Shown here piece by piece: positions 1 to 7,893 of a stretch of 37,830 bases of DNA. The translations under genes were made by a program, and so were the position numbers. The first letter of the stretch is position 1. Each line of letters opens with the position of its first letter. Source of the stretch: a virus; IMG/VR virus record IMGVR_UViG_3300028895_000214, positions 1-37,830 of that record; one strand, written 5' to 3'. A model generated the notes under the pieces. That model had not been told where the DNA came from. It was given only the letters and a program-made list of their open reading frames with translations, and ran no database searches.

Positions 1-84
1 TCTCTGAAAAAATTTTTCGAGCTCCGGCCGCCACCGAAACCGTTAACCAAATGACTTTTTAAATGATTTTTGGAGGGTCAAAAA

Positions 85-270
85 ATGTCACTCGTGTTAA
101 TAATTCACACGGTTATTTTACTCGGCGCCGCTGTTATTGTATTCGCGACCACGGACGCGGCGGATCGAACCGAGGCCGGAAAAATTGGAGTTCTCAATTT
201 ATGGCTTAATTGGACGCTCCAGCTCTATTGTGTTTATTTTTTATCAAAGATTTTACAGTTCAAGGGATGA
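85..270 (+). CDS. Small membrane protein, function unknown
   Basis: A 61-residue protein. The ATG at 85 is chosen over an in-frame TTG at 70 because GGAGG at 72-76 lies 8 bases upstream of the ATG. Residues 2-24 (start MSLVLIIHTVILLGAAVIVF) form one hydrophobic segment that could be a membrane anchor. A second, weaker apolar stretch (LWLNWTLQLYCVYFLSKIL) lies near the C-terminus. I do not recognise a family. It precedes the packaging genes after a 373-base gap, so it is probably not in their operon. If the genome is circularly permuted it would follow the thioredoxin-fold gene at the right end. Confidence 0.6.
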   Translation: MSLVLIIHTVILLGAAVIVFATTDAADRTEAGKIGVLNLWLNWTLQLYCVYFLSKILQFKG

Positions 271-390
271 ACCGGGCCCGAAACTCGCCCGGATCCCCGC
301 CAGATCCTCCCAGGGCGCGACGGAGTCCCCGGCCCTGGGGTTCTGCTACCTGGGAACTGGAGAAAACCGCTTAAAAACGAAATAAACAGG

Positions 391-464
391 CCGAAATCTG
401 GAGAAACCAGGGAGAAAAATCCGGAAACCTGGAAAAACCAGGAAAAACTCCGGAAACCGGGGAA
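391..464 (+). repeat. Degenerate tandem repeat, candidate terminase recognition region
   Basis: Imperfect copies of a unit built from CCGGAAACC followed by GGAAAAACCAGG: 'ctggagaaaccaggg', 'ccggaaacctgg', 'aaaaaccagg' and 'ccggaaaccgggg'. The spacing is about 12-30 bases. The position 180 bases upstream of the small terminase gene is where phages often place the terminase binding site. The assignment to packaging is inference from position only. Confidence 0.4.
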
Positions 465-468
465 TTGA

Positions 469-489
469 CCACGTCGTCAACCATTGACA
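469..489 (+). promoter_or_regulatory. 21-base conserved element with TCAAC/TTGA dyad, copy 1
   Basis: These 21 bases are identical to 2828-2848. The core TCAACCATTGA (477-487) is an inverted repeat, and it is preceded by another TTGAC at 465-469, giving TTGAC-N6-GTCAA-N3-TTGAC. The right half contains a consensus-like -35 hexamer (TTGACA, 484-489). The only good -10 (TATAAG, 512-517) is 22 bases away, too far for a standard promoter. An operator or a phage-specific promoter element upstream of the packaging genes is the likeliest role. Confidence 0.5.
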
Positions 490-643
490 GATCCCGGGTT
501 CTCTGAAACACTATAAGTCAGCTGGTAGTAAATCCCTTTTAACCGGACGCTCGCTCGGATCCATTCCGACCGGGCGTTCGTGTTTTACGGGCTCGGATCC
601 GGATCCCAGCTCCAGGATCCAGGGCCCGGACGGAGGCGAAAAG

Positions 644-1099
644 ATGTCGAACACTTGGGGAAAAGCAGTTCCGAACAAGTTAAAAGTAATTAATGGCAAG
701 CGCGGCGAGGATTACGTCGAGCCGGAGATCGAGATCCCGGATCCGCCGGAGACGTTACCCGTCGAGGCCCAGCTTGTCTGGATGGAAATCGCGGCGATCC
801 TGGTCAAGGCCCAGATGTTAACCGAGCTGGATCTCCCTCAGCTCGAGGTTTATTGTTTGTCATATATCCGCTGGCGGAACGCCGAGGCGGAGCTGGACGA
901 CAAGGGAATGTTGATGTCGTTCACCCGGGACACGGGCGAGATATATGAGCAAGTCAGGCCCGAGGTCGGACTCGCGCGGACTTATTACGCCCAGATGAAA
1001 ACAGCGGCGGACGCCCTGGGGTTATCCCCGGCGGCCAGGGCCAAGATCGCACCCGGCGCCGGGAAGAAAAAAACAAAAATGGGCGACATGCTGGACTAG
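644..1099 (+). CDS. terS: Terminase small subunit (P27-like)
   Basis: A 151-residue protein that would recognise phage DNA and load the large terminase for packaging. The layout matches the P27 family: a basic N-terminus, a PPETLPVEAQLVWMEIA segment, then helices including LTELDLPQLEVYCLSYIRWRNAE, and a conserved region ending in LGLSPAARAKI before a Lys-rich tail. It sits directly upstream of the large terminase gene, as usual. The ATG at 644 is preceded by GGAGG at about 632-636. The family call rests on motif pattern and gene order. The DNA target is unknown, but the repeats at 391-464 are candidates. Confidence 0.88.
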   Translation: MSNTWGKAVPNKLKVINGKRGEDYVEPEIEIPDPPETLPVEAQLVWMEIAAILVKAQMLTELDLPQLEVYCLSYIRWRNAEAELDDKGMLMSFTRDTGEIYEQVRPEVGLARTYYAQMKTAADALGLSPAARAKIAPGAGKKKTKMGDMLD

Positions 1100-1125
1100 G
1101 CGCCTGGAGGATCCAGGGCCCGGCG

Positions 1126-1149
1126 GGGTCGAGTCCCGGGTCGAGTCCC
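1126..1149 (+). repeat. 12-base tandem duplication between terS and terL
   Basis: GGGTCGAGTCCC occurs twice in direct contact (1126-1137 and 1138-1149) in the 78-base gap between the two terminase genes. It is flanked by CCAGGG (1113-1118) and CCCTGG, which can pair around it. No gene is present in the gap. It may be part of the packaging region or simply a junction duplication like others in this genome. Confidence 0.6.
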
Positions 1150-1177
1150 TGGGCGGAGTTCCTGGAGGGATCCGATA

Positions 1178-2758
1178 ATGTTTGACGCAATAGCCGCGAA
1201 CAAGGCGCTCGAGTTTATTAACCAGCTCCGGCACACGACCGGAAAATGGCGGGGCCAGACGTTCGATCTCCGGACATGGCAAGATATTATTATCTCGTTA
1301 TTCTTTGGAACTATGATCCAGGCGTCGACGCCGACGACTCGCGGGGTTCGTCAATACCAGACGTGTTATGTCGAGATCCCGCGCAAGAACGGGAAAACGG
1401 AGCTCGCCGCCGGGGTCGCGTTAAAACTCCTCTGCGCGGACGGGGAGCAAGGCGCGGAGATCTATTCATGCGCGGGAGATATCGACCAGGCCCGGCGCTG
1501 TTTCAATGCCGCTGTTAGTATGATTAACCAGGACGAGGATCTGAGCTCCCGCTGTAAAGTCGTCCAGTCCCAGAAAACAATTATCTATCCTCCGACGGAT
1601 TCAATATATCGCGCCGTCTCCTCCGATGCTTACACAAAGCACGGGCTCAACGCCCACGGGATTATATTTGACGAGCTCCACGTCCAGCCGAACCGGGAGC
1701 TCTGGGACGTTATGACAACGTCGATCGGATCTCGCGAGCAACCGGCTACTTTTGCGATTACGACCGCCGGGGTCGACAGAAAATCCATATGCTGGGAAAT
1801 ACACGACTACGCGCGGCAAGTTGCTAACGGGATTATTGACGATCCGACTTTTCTCCCTTTTATTTACTCCGCTTACGAGACGGAGGAGGAGCAAGCGAGC
1901 GAGCCGGACGCCTGGATGGATGAGTCCCGCTGGTTCGCGGCAAATCCCGCCCTGGGGGACTTCCGCTCTCTGGAGGAGATGCGAACTCTATTCAAGAGAT
2001 GCCAGCACACGCCCGCATTGATCCCGACATTTCAGCGGTTATATCTTAATATGTGGGTCTCCGCTTACAGCCGAGCTATTGACATTAATCGCTGGAACGC
2101 TTGTTCGGGCCCGCTCCCGGATCTCCGGGGCCGGGTCGCGTATGGCGCCCTGGATCTCAGCTCGACCGAGGATCTCACCGCGTTTATTCTCTTGATCCCT
2201 TACGACGACAGGTTCGTCGTTATTCCGCGGTTTTTTTGTCCGGAGGAGAATATCCTCGTCAGGAGCCGCCGCGACCGGGTTCCTTACGATCAATGGGCCC
2301 GGGATGGATATCTGATCGCGACTCCAGGAAATGTTATCGATTACGACGCGATACTCCGGCACGTTACGAACGCCCGGGACGACTACGATCTCCGCGGGAT
2401 CGCGTTCGACCGCTGGGGAGCGACGAGGATAGTCCAGGAACTCGAGAAAAGAAATATCGAGGTTATTAATCACGGCCAGGGTTACGCGTCAATGAACGCC
2501 CCGACAAAAGAATTATTGACTCTGGTCTCCTCCGGCGGGCTCCTCCACGACGGGAACCCGGTTCTCACATGGCAAGCTGACAACCTGGTAACAATAGCGG
2601 ACGACGCCGGGAACCTCAAACCGAGCAAGAGCAAGTCGTCGGAAAAGATCGACGGAATAGTCGGTCTCATTATGGCAATTACGATGCTCAGTTCAGAACC
2701 CGAGAAAAAAGAGTCGGTTTATAAAACTCGCGGGATCCTGGGAGTCAAGTTCGGTTAA
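1178..2758 (+). CDS. terL: Terminase large subunit
   Basis: A 526-residue ATPase and nuclease that drives DNA into the prohead and cuts it. The ATPase domain has a Walker A-type loop EIPRKNGKTE (about residues 67-75) and a Walker B IIFDELH (162-168). The C-terminal nuclease has the expected acidic clusters: ALDLSSTED (about 321-329), GIAFDRWG (about 406-413) and a final EKIDGIVG (about 488-495). The length is normal for the Terminase_1/HK97-type family. GGAGGGATC lies just upstream of the ATG. It follows the small subunit in the same direction and no key residue is visibly missing. Confidence 0.96.
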   Translation: MFDAIAANKALEFINQLRHTTGKWRGQTFDLRTWQDIIISLFFGTMIQASTPTTRGVRQYQTCYVEIPRKNGKTELAAGVALKLLCADGEQGAEIYSCAGDIDQARRCFNAAVSMINQDEDLSSRCKVVQSQKTIIYPPTDSIYRAVSSDAYTKHGLNAHGIIFDELHVQPNRELWDVMTTSIGSREQPATFAITTAGVDRKSICWEIHDYARQVANGIIDDPTFLPFIYSAYETEEEQASEPDAWMDESRWFAANPALGDFRSLEEMRTLFKRCQHTPALIPTFQRLYLNMWVSAYSRAIDINRWNACSGPLPDLRGRVAYGALDLSSTEDLTAFILLIPYDDRFVVIPRFFCPEENILVRSRRDRVPYDQWARDGYLIATPGNVIDYDAILRHVTNARDDYDLRGIAFDRWGATRIVQELEKRNIEVINHGQGYASMNAPTKELLTLVSSGGLLHDGNPVLTWQADNLVTIADDAGNLKPSKSKSSEKIDGIVGLIMAITMLSSEPEKKESVYKTRGILGVKFG

Positions 2759-2914
2759 CACTCCCTCCGATATCTCCCCGATATATTCAATTTTATTTTT
2801 AAATTTCAAACACATAACGGCGGAAATCCACGTCGTCAACCATTGACATTTTTTATATTTTACGCTTACGCTTGAAATGGCAGTCTTTACGCCCGTTATC
2901 AGGAGGTTTACTAG
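2759..2914. other. Intergenic region with weak hairpin
   Basis: A 156-base gap between terL and the next gene. A 5-bp hairpin (ATATC 2770-2774, GATAT 2780-2784) is followed by a T-rich run at 2791-2802 and could be a weak terminator for the terminase operon. The conserved 21-base element follows at 2828-2848. I see no coding sequence. Confidence 0.35.
2828..2848 (+). promoter_or_regulatory. 21-base conserved element with TCAAC/TTGA dyad, copy 2
   Basis: Identical over 21 bases to 469-489, with the dyad core at 2836-2846 and TTGACA at 2843-2848. A poor -10 (TACGCT, 2867-2872) lies 18 bases downstream. The region between is T-rich. It lies 67 bases upstream of the gene that starts the portal-capsid operon, as copy 1 lies upstream of the terminase pair. 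A shared operator or promoter for late genes is the natural reading. Confidence 0.5.
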
Positions 2915-3271
2915 ATGGAAATTGATCCCGCGACACAGCAAGCACTCGTCGACGCTGTTATTAATTCCCTGGAGGCGTCCGGGGCCCTGGACGGCTCGAT
3001 TTTAACCACGTTACTAGGCACGGCCGGAGGCGGTTCGTTAATTATCGCTTTTCTGGGACTACTTTTAAAGTCCGCCTGGACAAGTCACTCTAAAGAGCAC
3101 GAGGCGATCTGGTCTCGCCAGGACGAAACCAGGGAGAAAGTCGACAAACACGCGCTGGCATTGACCGCGATCGAAACCTCCCTCCCGTATTTGACTAGCG
3201 GGATCGACGAAATAAAACGAGAAATAAAAACATTACAGACATTACACAAAGGCGGCGCGAATGAACCTTAA
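2915..3271 (+). CDS. Membrane protein with coiled coil, unknown role
   Basis: A 118-residue protein. An acidic, helical N-terminus is followed by a Gly-rich apolar segment (about 34-54, GTAGGGSLIIAFLGLLL) able to span a membrane. The C-terminal half is heptad-like and charged (about 60-115), typical of a coiled coil. The parts resemble XhlA-type lysis accessory proteins, but in reverse order, so I give no name. GGAGG stands at 2901-2905. The end overlaps the portal start by 11 bases, so it is translated with the head genes. Confidence 0.7.
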   Translation: MEIDPATQQALVDAVINSLEASGALDGSILTTLLGTAGGGSLIIAFLGLLLKSAWTSHSKEHEAIWSRQDETREKVDKHALALTAIETSLPYLTSGIDEIKREIKTLQTLHKGGANEP

Positions 3272-4607
3272 AACGCTACAAACACGAAGCAAGCGACTTT
3301 TTAACCAGGCGGTCGGTTACACTTACAGGCAGATCGAACGGAGGTTCACGGACGAACAGAAACTCCGCTGGCTCGACGTCGGAGGATACGGAAACACGTC
3401 CGCCGGGGTTCGAGTCACGCCAGACACGTCAATGCAAGTCGTGACAGTTTATGCTTGTGTTAACCTATTATCCCGGACGATCGCCGCGCTCCCGCTTAAT
3501 TTGTTCAGACGTAAAACAGACGGGACGGCGGTTATCGCCTCGAACCACCCGCTCCAGACAGTTCTCCACAGGCTCCCTAATGAAGAAATGACAAGTTATA
3601 AATGCCGGGAGACGATGTTCGCTCACATCTTGCTCTGGGGGAACGCTTACGCGGAGATTATACGGAACGGCGCTGGCCAGGTCGTCGAACTCTGGCCGAT
3701 ACACCCGAGCCGGGTCACTCCAAAGCGGGACGTTAACGGGAAATTATACTATGAAATAACACTCCCTCCAGGACAGGCGACGGCGAACGGTCAAAACCTG
3801 GTTAACATGCCGCCGTCGAGGATCCACCACCTAAAGGGCCTGGGGCCAACAGGCGTCGAGGGTTATTCTGTTATCGCGCTCGCTCGCGAGGCGATCGCCG
3901 CTGGTATGGCGGCCCAGGAATACGCAAACAGGTTTTTTTCTAACGACTCAACGCCGCTCGGGTTCTTATCACACCCGGGCCAGCTCGGAACCGAGACCGT
4001 CGACCGACTCGAGAAATCCTGGGAAGAAAAACACGGCGGACTCGCCAGGGCCCACAAGGTCGCGATCCTGGAGGAGGGCCTCCAATGGGTCTCGATGGGG
4101 ATCCCGGCAAAAGACGCCCAGCTGTTAGAGCAAAGACGGTTCTCAAAAGAGGAGATCGCGACACTTTTTGGAGTCCCACAGCACCTTGTCGGGAACCTGG
4201 AAAAGGCCACGTTCTCCAATATTGAGCACCAGGGGATCGAATACGTCGTCCACTCGATAACGCCCTGGGCGGTTAACCTCGAACAACAGATGGACAAGGA
4301 TCTGTTAACTCCCAGCGAACAAGGCCGATATTTTACAGAGCACAATGTTAACGGGCTCCTCAGAGGCGACACAAAGTCCAGGTTCGAGGCTTACGGCCAG
4401 GCAAGGCGCGACGGCTGGATGTCCGCGGACGATATCCGGGATCTGGAGAACCTCCCGCCGCTACCGGACGAGCAAGGGAAAACATATATCGTCGGTCGAA
4501 ATATGGTCGACTTAAAACTTTTAAGCGATGAAAAAGAATTAAAAACAGGATCGGAGGGAAATACAAATGGCACAAACGGCACAGGCGCGAGCGCCCCGTC
4601 AGAATAA
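3261..4607 (+). CDS. Portal protein (HK97 family)
   Basis: A 448-residue protein that would form the dodecameric ring at the capsid vertex through which DNA passes. Family features include the segment VYACVNLLSRTIAALPLNLF (about 56-75), 'HILLWGNAYAEI', 'LWPIHPSRVTP', and the wing and stem region with EEGLQWVSMG and 'FGVPQHLVGN'. The length fits the phage_portal family (about 400-500). The start overlaps the preceding gene by 11 bases. The end overlaps the prohead protease by 41 bases, an unusually long overlap in which the Gly/Asn/Thr-rich portal tail is read in a second frame. Confidence 0.95.
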   Translation: MNLKTLQTRSKRLFNQAVGYTYRQIERRFTDEQKLRWLDVGGYGNTSAGVRVTPDTSMQVVTVYACVNLLSRTIAALPLNLFRRKTDGTAVIASNHPLQTVLHRLPNEEMTSYKCRETMFAHILLWGNAYAEIIRNGAGQVVELWPIHPSRVTPKRDVNGKLYYEITLPPGQATANGQNLVNMPPSRIHHLKGLGPTGVEGYSVIALAREAIAAGMAAQEYANRFFSNDSTPLGFLSHPGQLGTETVDRLEKSWEEKHGGLARAHKVAILEEGLQWVSMGIPAKDAQLLEQRRFSKEEIATLFGVPQHLVGNLEKATFSNIEHQGIEYVVHSITPWAVNLEQQMDKDLLTPSEQGRYFTEHNVNGLLRGDTKSRFEAYGQARRDGWMSADDIRDLENLPPLPDEQGKTYIVGRNMVDLKLLSDEKELKTGSEGNTNGTNGTGASAPSE

Positions 4608-5259
4608 TATTATTTCGATCCCGGACGGTTACACATACCGGACAATCGATGTCGGGGAGATCCGGGCGGACGCTCCCTCGAACGCTCCGGAGGGATCGCT
4701 CGGAGAAAGACTGACAGGATACGCCGCAAAATTTAACACAAGGTCGGAGCTGATCTACGGGCAATTTTACGAGGAGATCGCTCCAGGCGCGTTTAAGGAC
4801 TCGCTCCAGGACGGCGCCGATGTCAGGTTCACTCTGAACCACGACAAGAATTTTGTCCTCGGCCGGAATAAGTCCGGAACGCTGGATCTCCGGGAGGATA
4901 ACACCGGGTTAAAGTTTGAGGTTTGGCCGCCAGAGTCTCAATGGGCCCGGGATCTGTTAACGTCCGTGAAACGCGGAGACATTAATCAATGTTCGTTCTT
5001 ATTCCGGACGATCGAGGACGACTGGCGGGAGGATACGAAATCAGGGCTCCTGGTTCGGACACTTGTAAAAGTTGCACTCCGGGACGTCTCGCTCGTGACT
5101 TATCCCGCTTATGAGGACACGCTGGCGGAGGTTCGGTCGGAATATGAATCCGCCCTGGAAAGATTCAAGGCGGAGCGGATCCAGCCGAGCGAGGCCAGGG
5201 CCCGGGAACTGGATCTCCTGGAGGCGGAGATCTCCCTGGACGAACCCATGGGGGAATAA
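4567..5259 (+). CDS. Prohead maturation protease (HK97 family)
   Basis: A 230-residue serine protease that would cleave the capsid delta domain and scaffold during head maturation. The herpesvirus-assemblin-like signature is present: His92 in TLNHDKNFVLGR, Ser143 in INQCSFLF, and the characteristic LRDVSLVTYPAYEDT (171-185). The ATG at 4567 has GGAGGG at 4553-4558, inside the portal gene. The C-terminal 45 residues are acidic and helical. It lies between portal and capsid as in HK97. Confidence 0.94.
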   Translation: MAQTAQARAPRQNNIISIPDGYTYRTIDVGEIRADAPSNAPEGSLGERLTGYAAKFNTRSELIYGQFYEEIAPGAFKDSLQDGADVRFTLNHDKNFVLGRNKSGTLDLREDNTGLKFEVWPPESQWARDLLTSVKRGDINQCSFLFRTIEDDWREDTKSGLLVRTLVKVALRDVSLVTYPAYEDTLAEVRSEYESALERFKAERIQPSEARARELDLLEAEISLDEPMGE

Positions 5260-5295
5260 ATAAAAATGTTTGTTAAACCGTCAACAAACAAACAA

Positions 5296-5317
5296 ACACG
5301 AGGTTAACACGAGGTTA
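5296..5317 (+). repeat. 11-base tandem duplication carrying a ribosome binding site
   Basis: ACACGAGGTTA is present twice head to tail (5296-5306, 5307-5317), immediately before the start at 5322. Each copy contains GAGGT, so the duplication creates two candidate ribosome binding sites. It follows an AAACAAACAAAC stretch at 5284-5296. The gap has no other content. Confidence 0.6.
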
Positions 5318-5321
5318 TTAA

Positions 5322-5540
5322 ATGCCGATCCCGAAACCACGCGAGGGCGAGACTCAAGACAAATTTATGTCGCGCTGTATGGGCGATCCGACAATGGTTA
5401 AAGAATACGACCAGGCCCAACGATGGCAGATCTGCGACTCCTCCTGGAAAGAATCGAAACGGGAGGAGCCGGGGTTCGAGTCCGAGCACAGGCGCCGGGA
5501 TCTGGAAATCTTAGAATCAGAGATCGAGCTGGACACTTAA
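5322..5540 (+). CDS. Small conserved protein between protease and capsid genes
   Basis: A 72-residue protein. The N-terminus matches a small phage protein commonly encoded next to HK97-type proteases: MPIPKPREGETQDKFMSRCM, then DPTMVKEYDQAQRWQICDSSW. The pattern is a GE, a conserved Arg-Cys-Met, then an Arg and Cys before a Trp. The C-terminal 25 residues are acidic and resemble the acidic C-terminus of the protease. The biochemical role is not known to me. It is followed after 50 bases by the major capsid gene. Confidence 0.75.
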   Translation: MPIPKPREGETQDKFMSRCMGDPTMVKEYDQAQRWQICDSSWKESKREEPGFESEHRRRDLEILESEIELDT

Positions 5541-5590
5541 CAGCCGGGGCGATCTCGTATTCAAAAATTCTTTTTATAGGAGGTTCAAAA

Positions 5591-6889
5591 ATGAGCCAGG
5601 AATCAATCAAGTTAAGAGAAGAAAGGGCGGCGCTAGTCGCAAGGGCCCGCGAGATTAACGACAAGGCCCTGGCAGAGTCCCGCGATCTCACAGCTGAGGA
5701 GCGGACGAACTACGACTCCGCGATGGAAAAAGTCAACAAGCTGGGCGAGACGATTAAAGACATGGAAACCAGGGAAAAACAGCTGGCCGAGGCAGAGGCC
5801 GAGCTGGAGGCCCGGGAGTCCAGGTCGATTGCACCCGACGGCACCGCTGGAGCTCCTGGAGGAGCCAAACCGACAGGCGACGAGAAACGCGACGATCCCA
5901 TGGTTAAACTTTACTCTGGGATCGAGCAACGCCAGAGCCAGGTCGATAATGAAATGCGGGCTTTTAATAACTTTATTAAATCAGGAGTCCAGGAGGACGA
6001 GCTCCGGACACTCCAGGCCGGGATCGATACTCTGGGCGGTTACTTAGTAACTCCCCAGCAGTTTATCGCCGAGTTAATCAAGGATCTCGATAATATGGTA
6101 TTTGTTCGCCAGTATGCCAGGACATTTACCGTCACTAACGCCGAGTCCCTGGGCGCTCCCGCCCTCGATACGGATCTGGGCGATGCAGAATGGACAAGCG
6201 AGCTCGACACAGCCGACGCCGAGGACATGGAGTTCAACAAACGCGAGCTCCGGCCTTATCCGCTGAGCAAGCTCGTTTTAATTTCGTTTAAACTCCTCCG
6301 CGCCGCCGCTCTGAACCCGGAAACTCTGGCACGTCAGCGCATGAGTTACAAGTTCGGGGTCGCCATGGAAAAAGGTTATCTGACCGGATCCGGCGCTGGA
6401 CAGCCGCTCGGAATATTTACCGCGTCCGACGATGGAGTCTCAACAGCTCGCGACGTCGACTCCGGGGACAATACCAGTATTACAGCCGACGCCCTCCGCG
6501 AGATGAAATACGCGCTCAAGGGCCCGCATTATCAAAAGGCCCGCTGGTTATTTCACAGGGACGCTTTGTCCGTTATCTCCAGGCTAAAAGCTGAGGACGA
6601 GCAATATCTCTGGAGTCCCGGCCTCCGGATGGATAACGAGGACATGATCCTCGGCCGCCCGGTTGACATGAGCGAATACGCTCCGAACACATTTACCCAG
6701 AATTTATATATCGGCGCCCTTTGTAATTGGGCCGATGGTTACTGGATCGCCGACTCGCTCCAGTTCCAAGTCCAGAGGCTTGTCGAGTTATACGCTCGCC
6801 AGAACTCCCTCGGACTCCTGGGACGCGCAGAGTCCGACGGGATGCCAGTCCTGGAGGAGGCATTTGTCCGGATGAAGTTATCCGCTTAA
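5591..6889 (+). CDS. Major capsid protein (HK97 fold)
   Basis: A 432-residue shell protein. The start at 5591 is chosen because AGGAGG lies at 5578-5583; the reading frame extends upstream to 5423 but would overlap the preceding gene. Residues 1-80 form a charged coiled coil of the delta-domain type (EERAALVARAREINDKAL). A linker rich in Gly, Ala and Pro follows at about 80-95. The fold then runs from about 110, with GGYLVTPQQF, a region of the EWTSELDTADAEDMEFNKREL type, and the terminal VLEEAFVRMKLSA. The protease upstream would remove the N-terminal domain, probably near residues 100-115. Confidence 0.95.
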   Translation: MSQESIKLREERAALVARAREINDKALAESRDLTAEERTNYDSAMEKVNKLGETIKDMETREKQLAEAEAELEARESRSIAPDGTAGAPGGAKPTGDEKRDDPMVKLYSGIEQRQSQVDNEMRAFNNFIKSGVQEDELRTLQAGIDTLGGYLVTPQQFIAELIKDLDNMVFVRQYARTFTVTNAESLGAPALDTDLGDAEWTSELDTADAEDMEFNKRELRPYPLSKLVLISFKLLRAAALNPETLARQRMSYKFGVAMEKGYLTGSGAGQPLGIFTASDDGVSTARDVDSGDNTSITADALREMKYALKGPHYQKARWLFHRDALSVISRLKAEDEQYLWSPGLRMDNEDMILGRPVDMSEYAPNTFTQNLYIGALCNWADGYWIADSLQFQVQRLVELYARQNSLGLLGRAESDGMPVLEEAFVRMKLSA

Positions 6890-6903
6890 TATTAATTACT
6901 CCC

Positions 6904-6926
6904 GGGCCCTGGATCTCCTGGGGCCC
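6904..6926 (+). terminator. GC-rich hairpin after the capsid gene
   Basis: GGGCCC occurs at 6904-6909 and 6921-6926, able to pair around an 11-base loop in the 75-base gap after the capsid gene. No T-run follows, so it may be a processing or attenuation hairpin rather than a full terminator. Confidence 0.35.
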
Positions 6927-6964
6927 TGGAGACGGTTTTAAAATCCACTAATGGAGGCTTTACA

Positions 6965-7390
6965 ATGTTTAATTTACTTTCAGATATTATATTGAGCAAG
7001 GTCGAGGGAGCGAACGGCGCCGGAACGTCTGACGTCGAATCAGATATCCTCGATATGCAAAATGCCGACGGCGTCGTGTTTATGGGAGTCCCTTGCACCA
7101 CAGCGAACGCCGCTAATAACATCAAGGTTCAGATGGGCGACGAGTCCGATCTAAGCGACGCCGTAGACGTCGACGGATCCGAGATCACTCCGGCGGCCGC
7201 GAATGAAATCGTCGCGATCGATATCAGGCGCCCGCGCAAAAGATACGTCCGCGCCGTGATTACCCGCGGCGTCTCGACAGCGACTCAGGCGATATATGGG
7301 ATGCTCTACAATCTCAGGAAACCTGGCGTCGACAATAACGAGACAGACGTTATCCAGTCGGTTATTTTGAACTCGCCCGACGAGGTTTAA
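6965..7390 (+). CDS. Head accessory or decoration-like protein
   Basis: A 141-residue protein directly after the capsid gene. The pattern of a small beta-rich phage structural protein is visible: DGVVFMGVPCTTANAANNIKV (split as DGVVFMGV and NNIKVQMGD), 'DLSDAVDVDGSEI', 'VAIDIRRPRKRYVRAVI', and a terminal 'VILNSPDEV'. Proteins of this pattern are frequent next to HK97 capsid genes and are suspected head decoration or fibre components. That role is inferred. GGAGG at 6952-6956 precedes the ATG. A strong hairpin follows at 7421. Confidence 0.7.
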   Translation: MFNLLSDIILSKVEGANGAGTSDVESDILDMQNADGVVFMGVPCTTANAANNIKVQMGDESDLSDAVDVDGSEITPAAANEIVAIDIRRPRKRYVRAVITRGVSTATQAIYGMLYNLRKPGVDNNETDVIQSVILNSPDEV

Positions 7391-7420
7391 TTCGACGGGA
7401 ACTGATATTTAAATTTTTCT

Positions 7421-7466
7421 CCCTGGGGCCGCCCGCCCTTTTCACTCCCAGGACGGCGGCCCAGGG
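7421..7466 (+). terminator. Strong hairpin, probable terminator of the head operon
   Basis: The arms CCCTGGGGCCGCC (7421-7433) and GGCGGCCCAGGG (7455-7466) pair over 12 bases with one bulged G, around a 21-base loop. AATTTTAT follows. This is the strongest hairpin noticed in the left half and it separates the head genes from the accessory genes. Confidence 0.65.
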
Positions 7467-7509
7467 AATTTTATCCGTCACTTAAAATTAAATCGAGGAG
7501 GGGCGACTC

Positions 7510-7878
7510 ATGCAGTCAGACAGAACAAAAATGGCGCCGAGCCAGGAAGTCGTCGAGGTTACGATCCCGAACGGGGCCGCGTTATCAGCCGCGGTAAATC
7601 TTTACGGGTTCCGGCTCGCTGGTATTCAGATGCCCGCGGCCTGGGACACGGCGATTTTGACGCTCCAGGGTTCGCTAGACGGGGCGACGTTTTACGACGT
7701 TTACGACTCCGACGGGAACGCGGTCGAGCTCGACGTCGACGACCAGCGGTTCGTTACAGTCTTTACAGGTTATACAGCCGGGATCCCGATATTAAAACTC
7801 AGATCCGGGACGTCCGCGTCCCCGGTCAATCAGACCGCGGATCGCGTTATTAAACTTTTACTTTCTAAAGTCCGATAA
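7510..7878 (+). CDS. Small structural protein of the head-fibre neighbourhood
   Basis: A 122-residue protein with beta-rich composition. The central motif AGIQMPAAWDTAILTLQGSL and the following 'DGATFYDVYDSDGNAVEL' match a small virion-protein pattern seen beside head or fibre genes in many tailed phages. No catalytic residues are evident. GGAGGGGCG lies just upstream. It ends 15 bases before the next gene and probably shares a transcript with it. Confidence 0.65.
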   Translation: MQSDRTKMAPSQEVVEVTIPNGAALSAAVNLYGFRLAGIQMPAAWDTAILTLQGSLDGATFYDVYDSDGNAVELDVDDQRFVTVFTGYTAGIPILKLRSGTSASPVNQTADRVIKLLLSKVR

Positions 7879-7893
7879 CGAGGAGGTTAAAGG

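Larger units (their letters stand above)
271..643. other. Gene-poor leader upstream of the terminase
   Basis: No credible gene in this 373-base stretch. It holds degenerate CCGGAAACC/GGAAAAACCAGG repeats (391-464), the 21-base element shared with 2828-2848 (469-489), and several GGATCC palindromes at 555-622. A packaging (cos or pac) site next to the terminase small subunit is expected somewhere here. The repeats are the best candidates, but no cohesive end or cut site can be recognised by eye. Confidence 0.5.

Noticed and set aside
484-517. TTGACA with TATAAG as a sigma70-type promoter for the terminase genes
   Set aside because: The spacer is 22 bases, outside the 16-19 range. Kept only as part of the shared 21-base element.
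3863-4372. 169-codon frame on the minus strand inside the portal gene
   Set aside because: It mirrors high-GC codon use of the portal gene, has no ribosome site and an implausible Ser/Arg-rich product. The same applies to other minus-strand frames; no minus-strand gene was accepted.
5423-5590. Upstream extension of the major capsid reading frame
   Set aside because: It overlaps the small conserved gene 5322-5540, lacks a ribosome site, and the ATG at 5591 with AGGAGG starts exactly at the delta-domain coiled coil.
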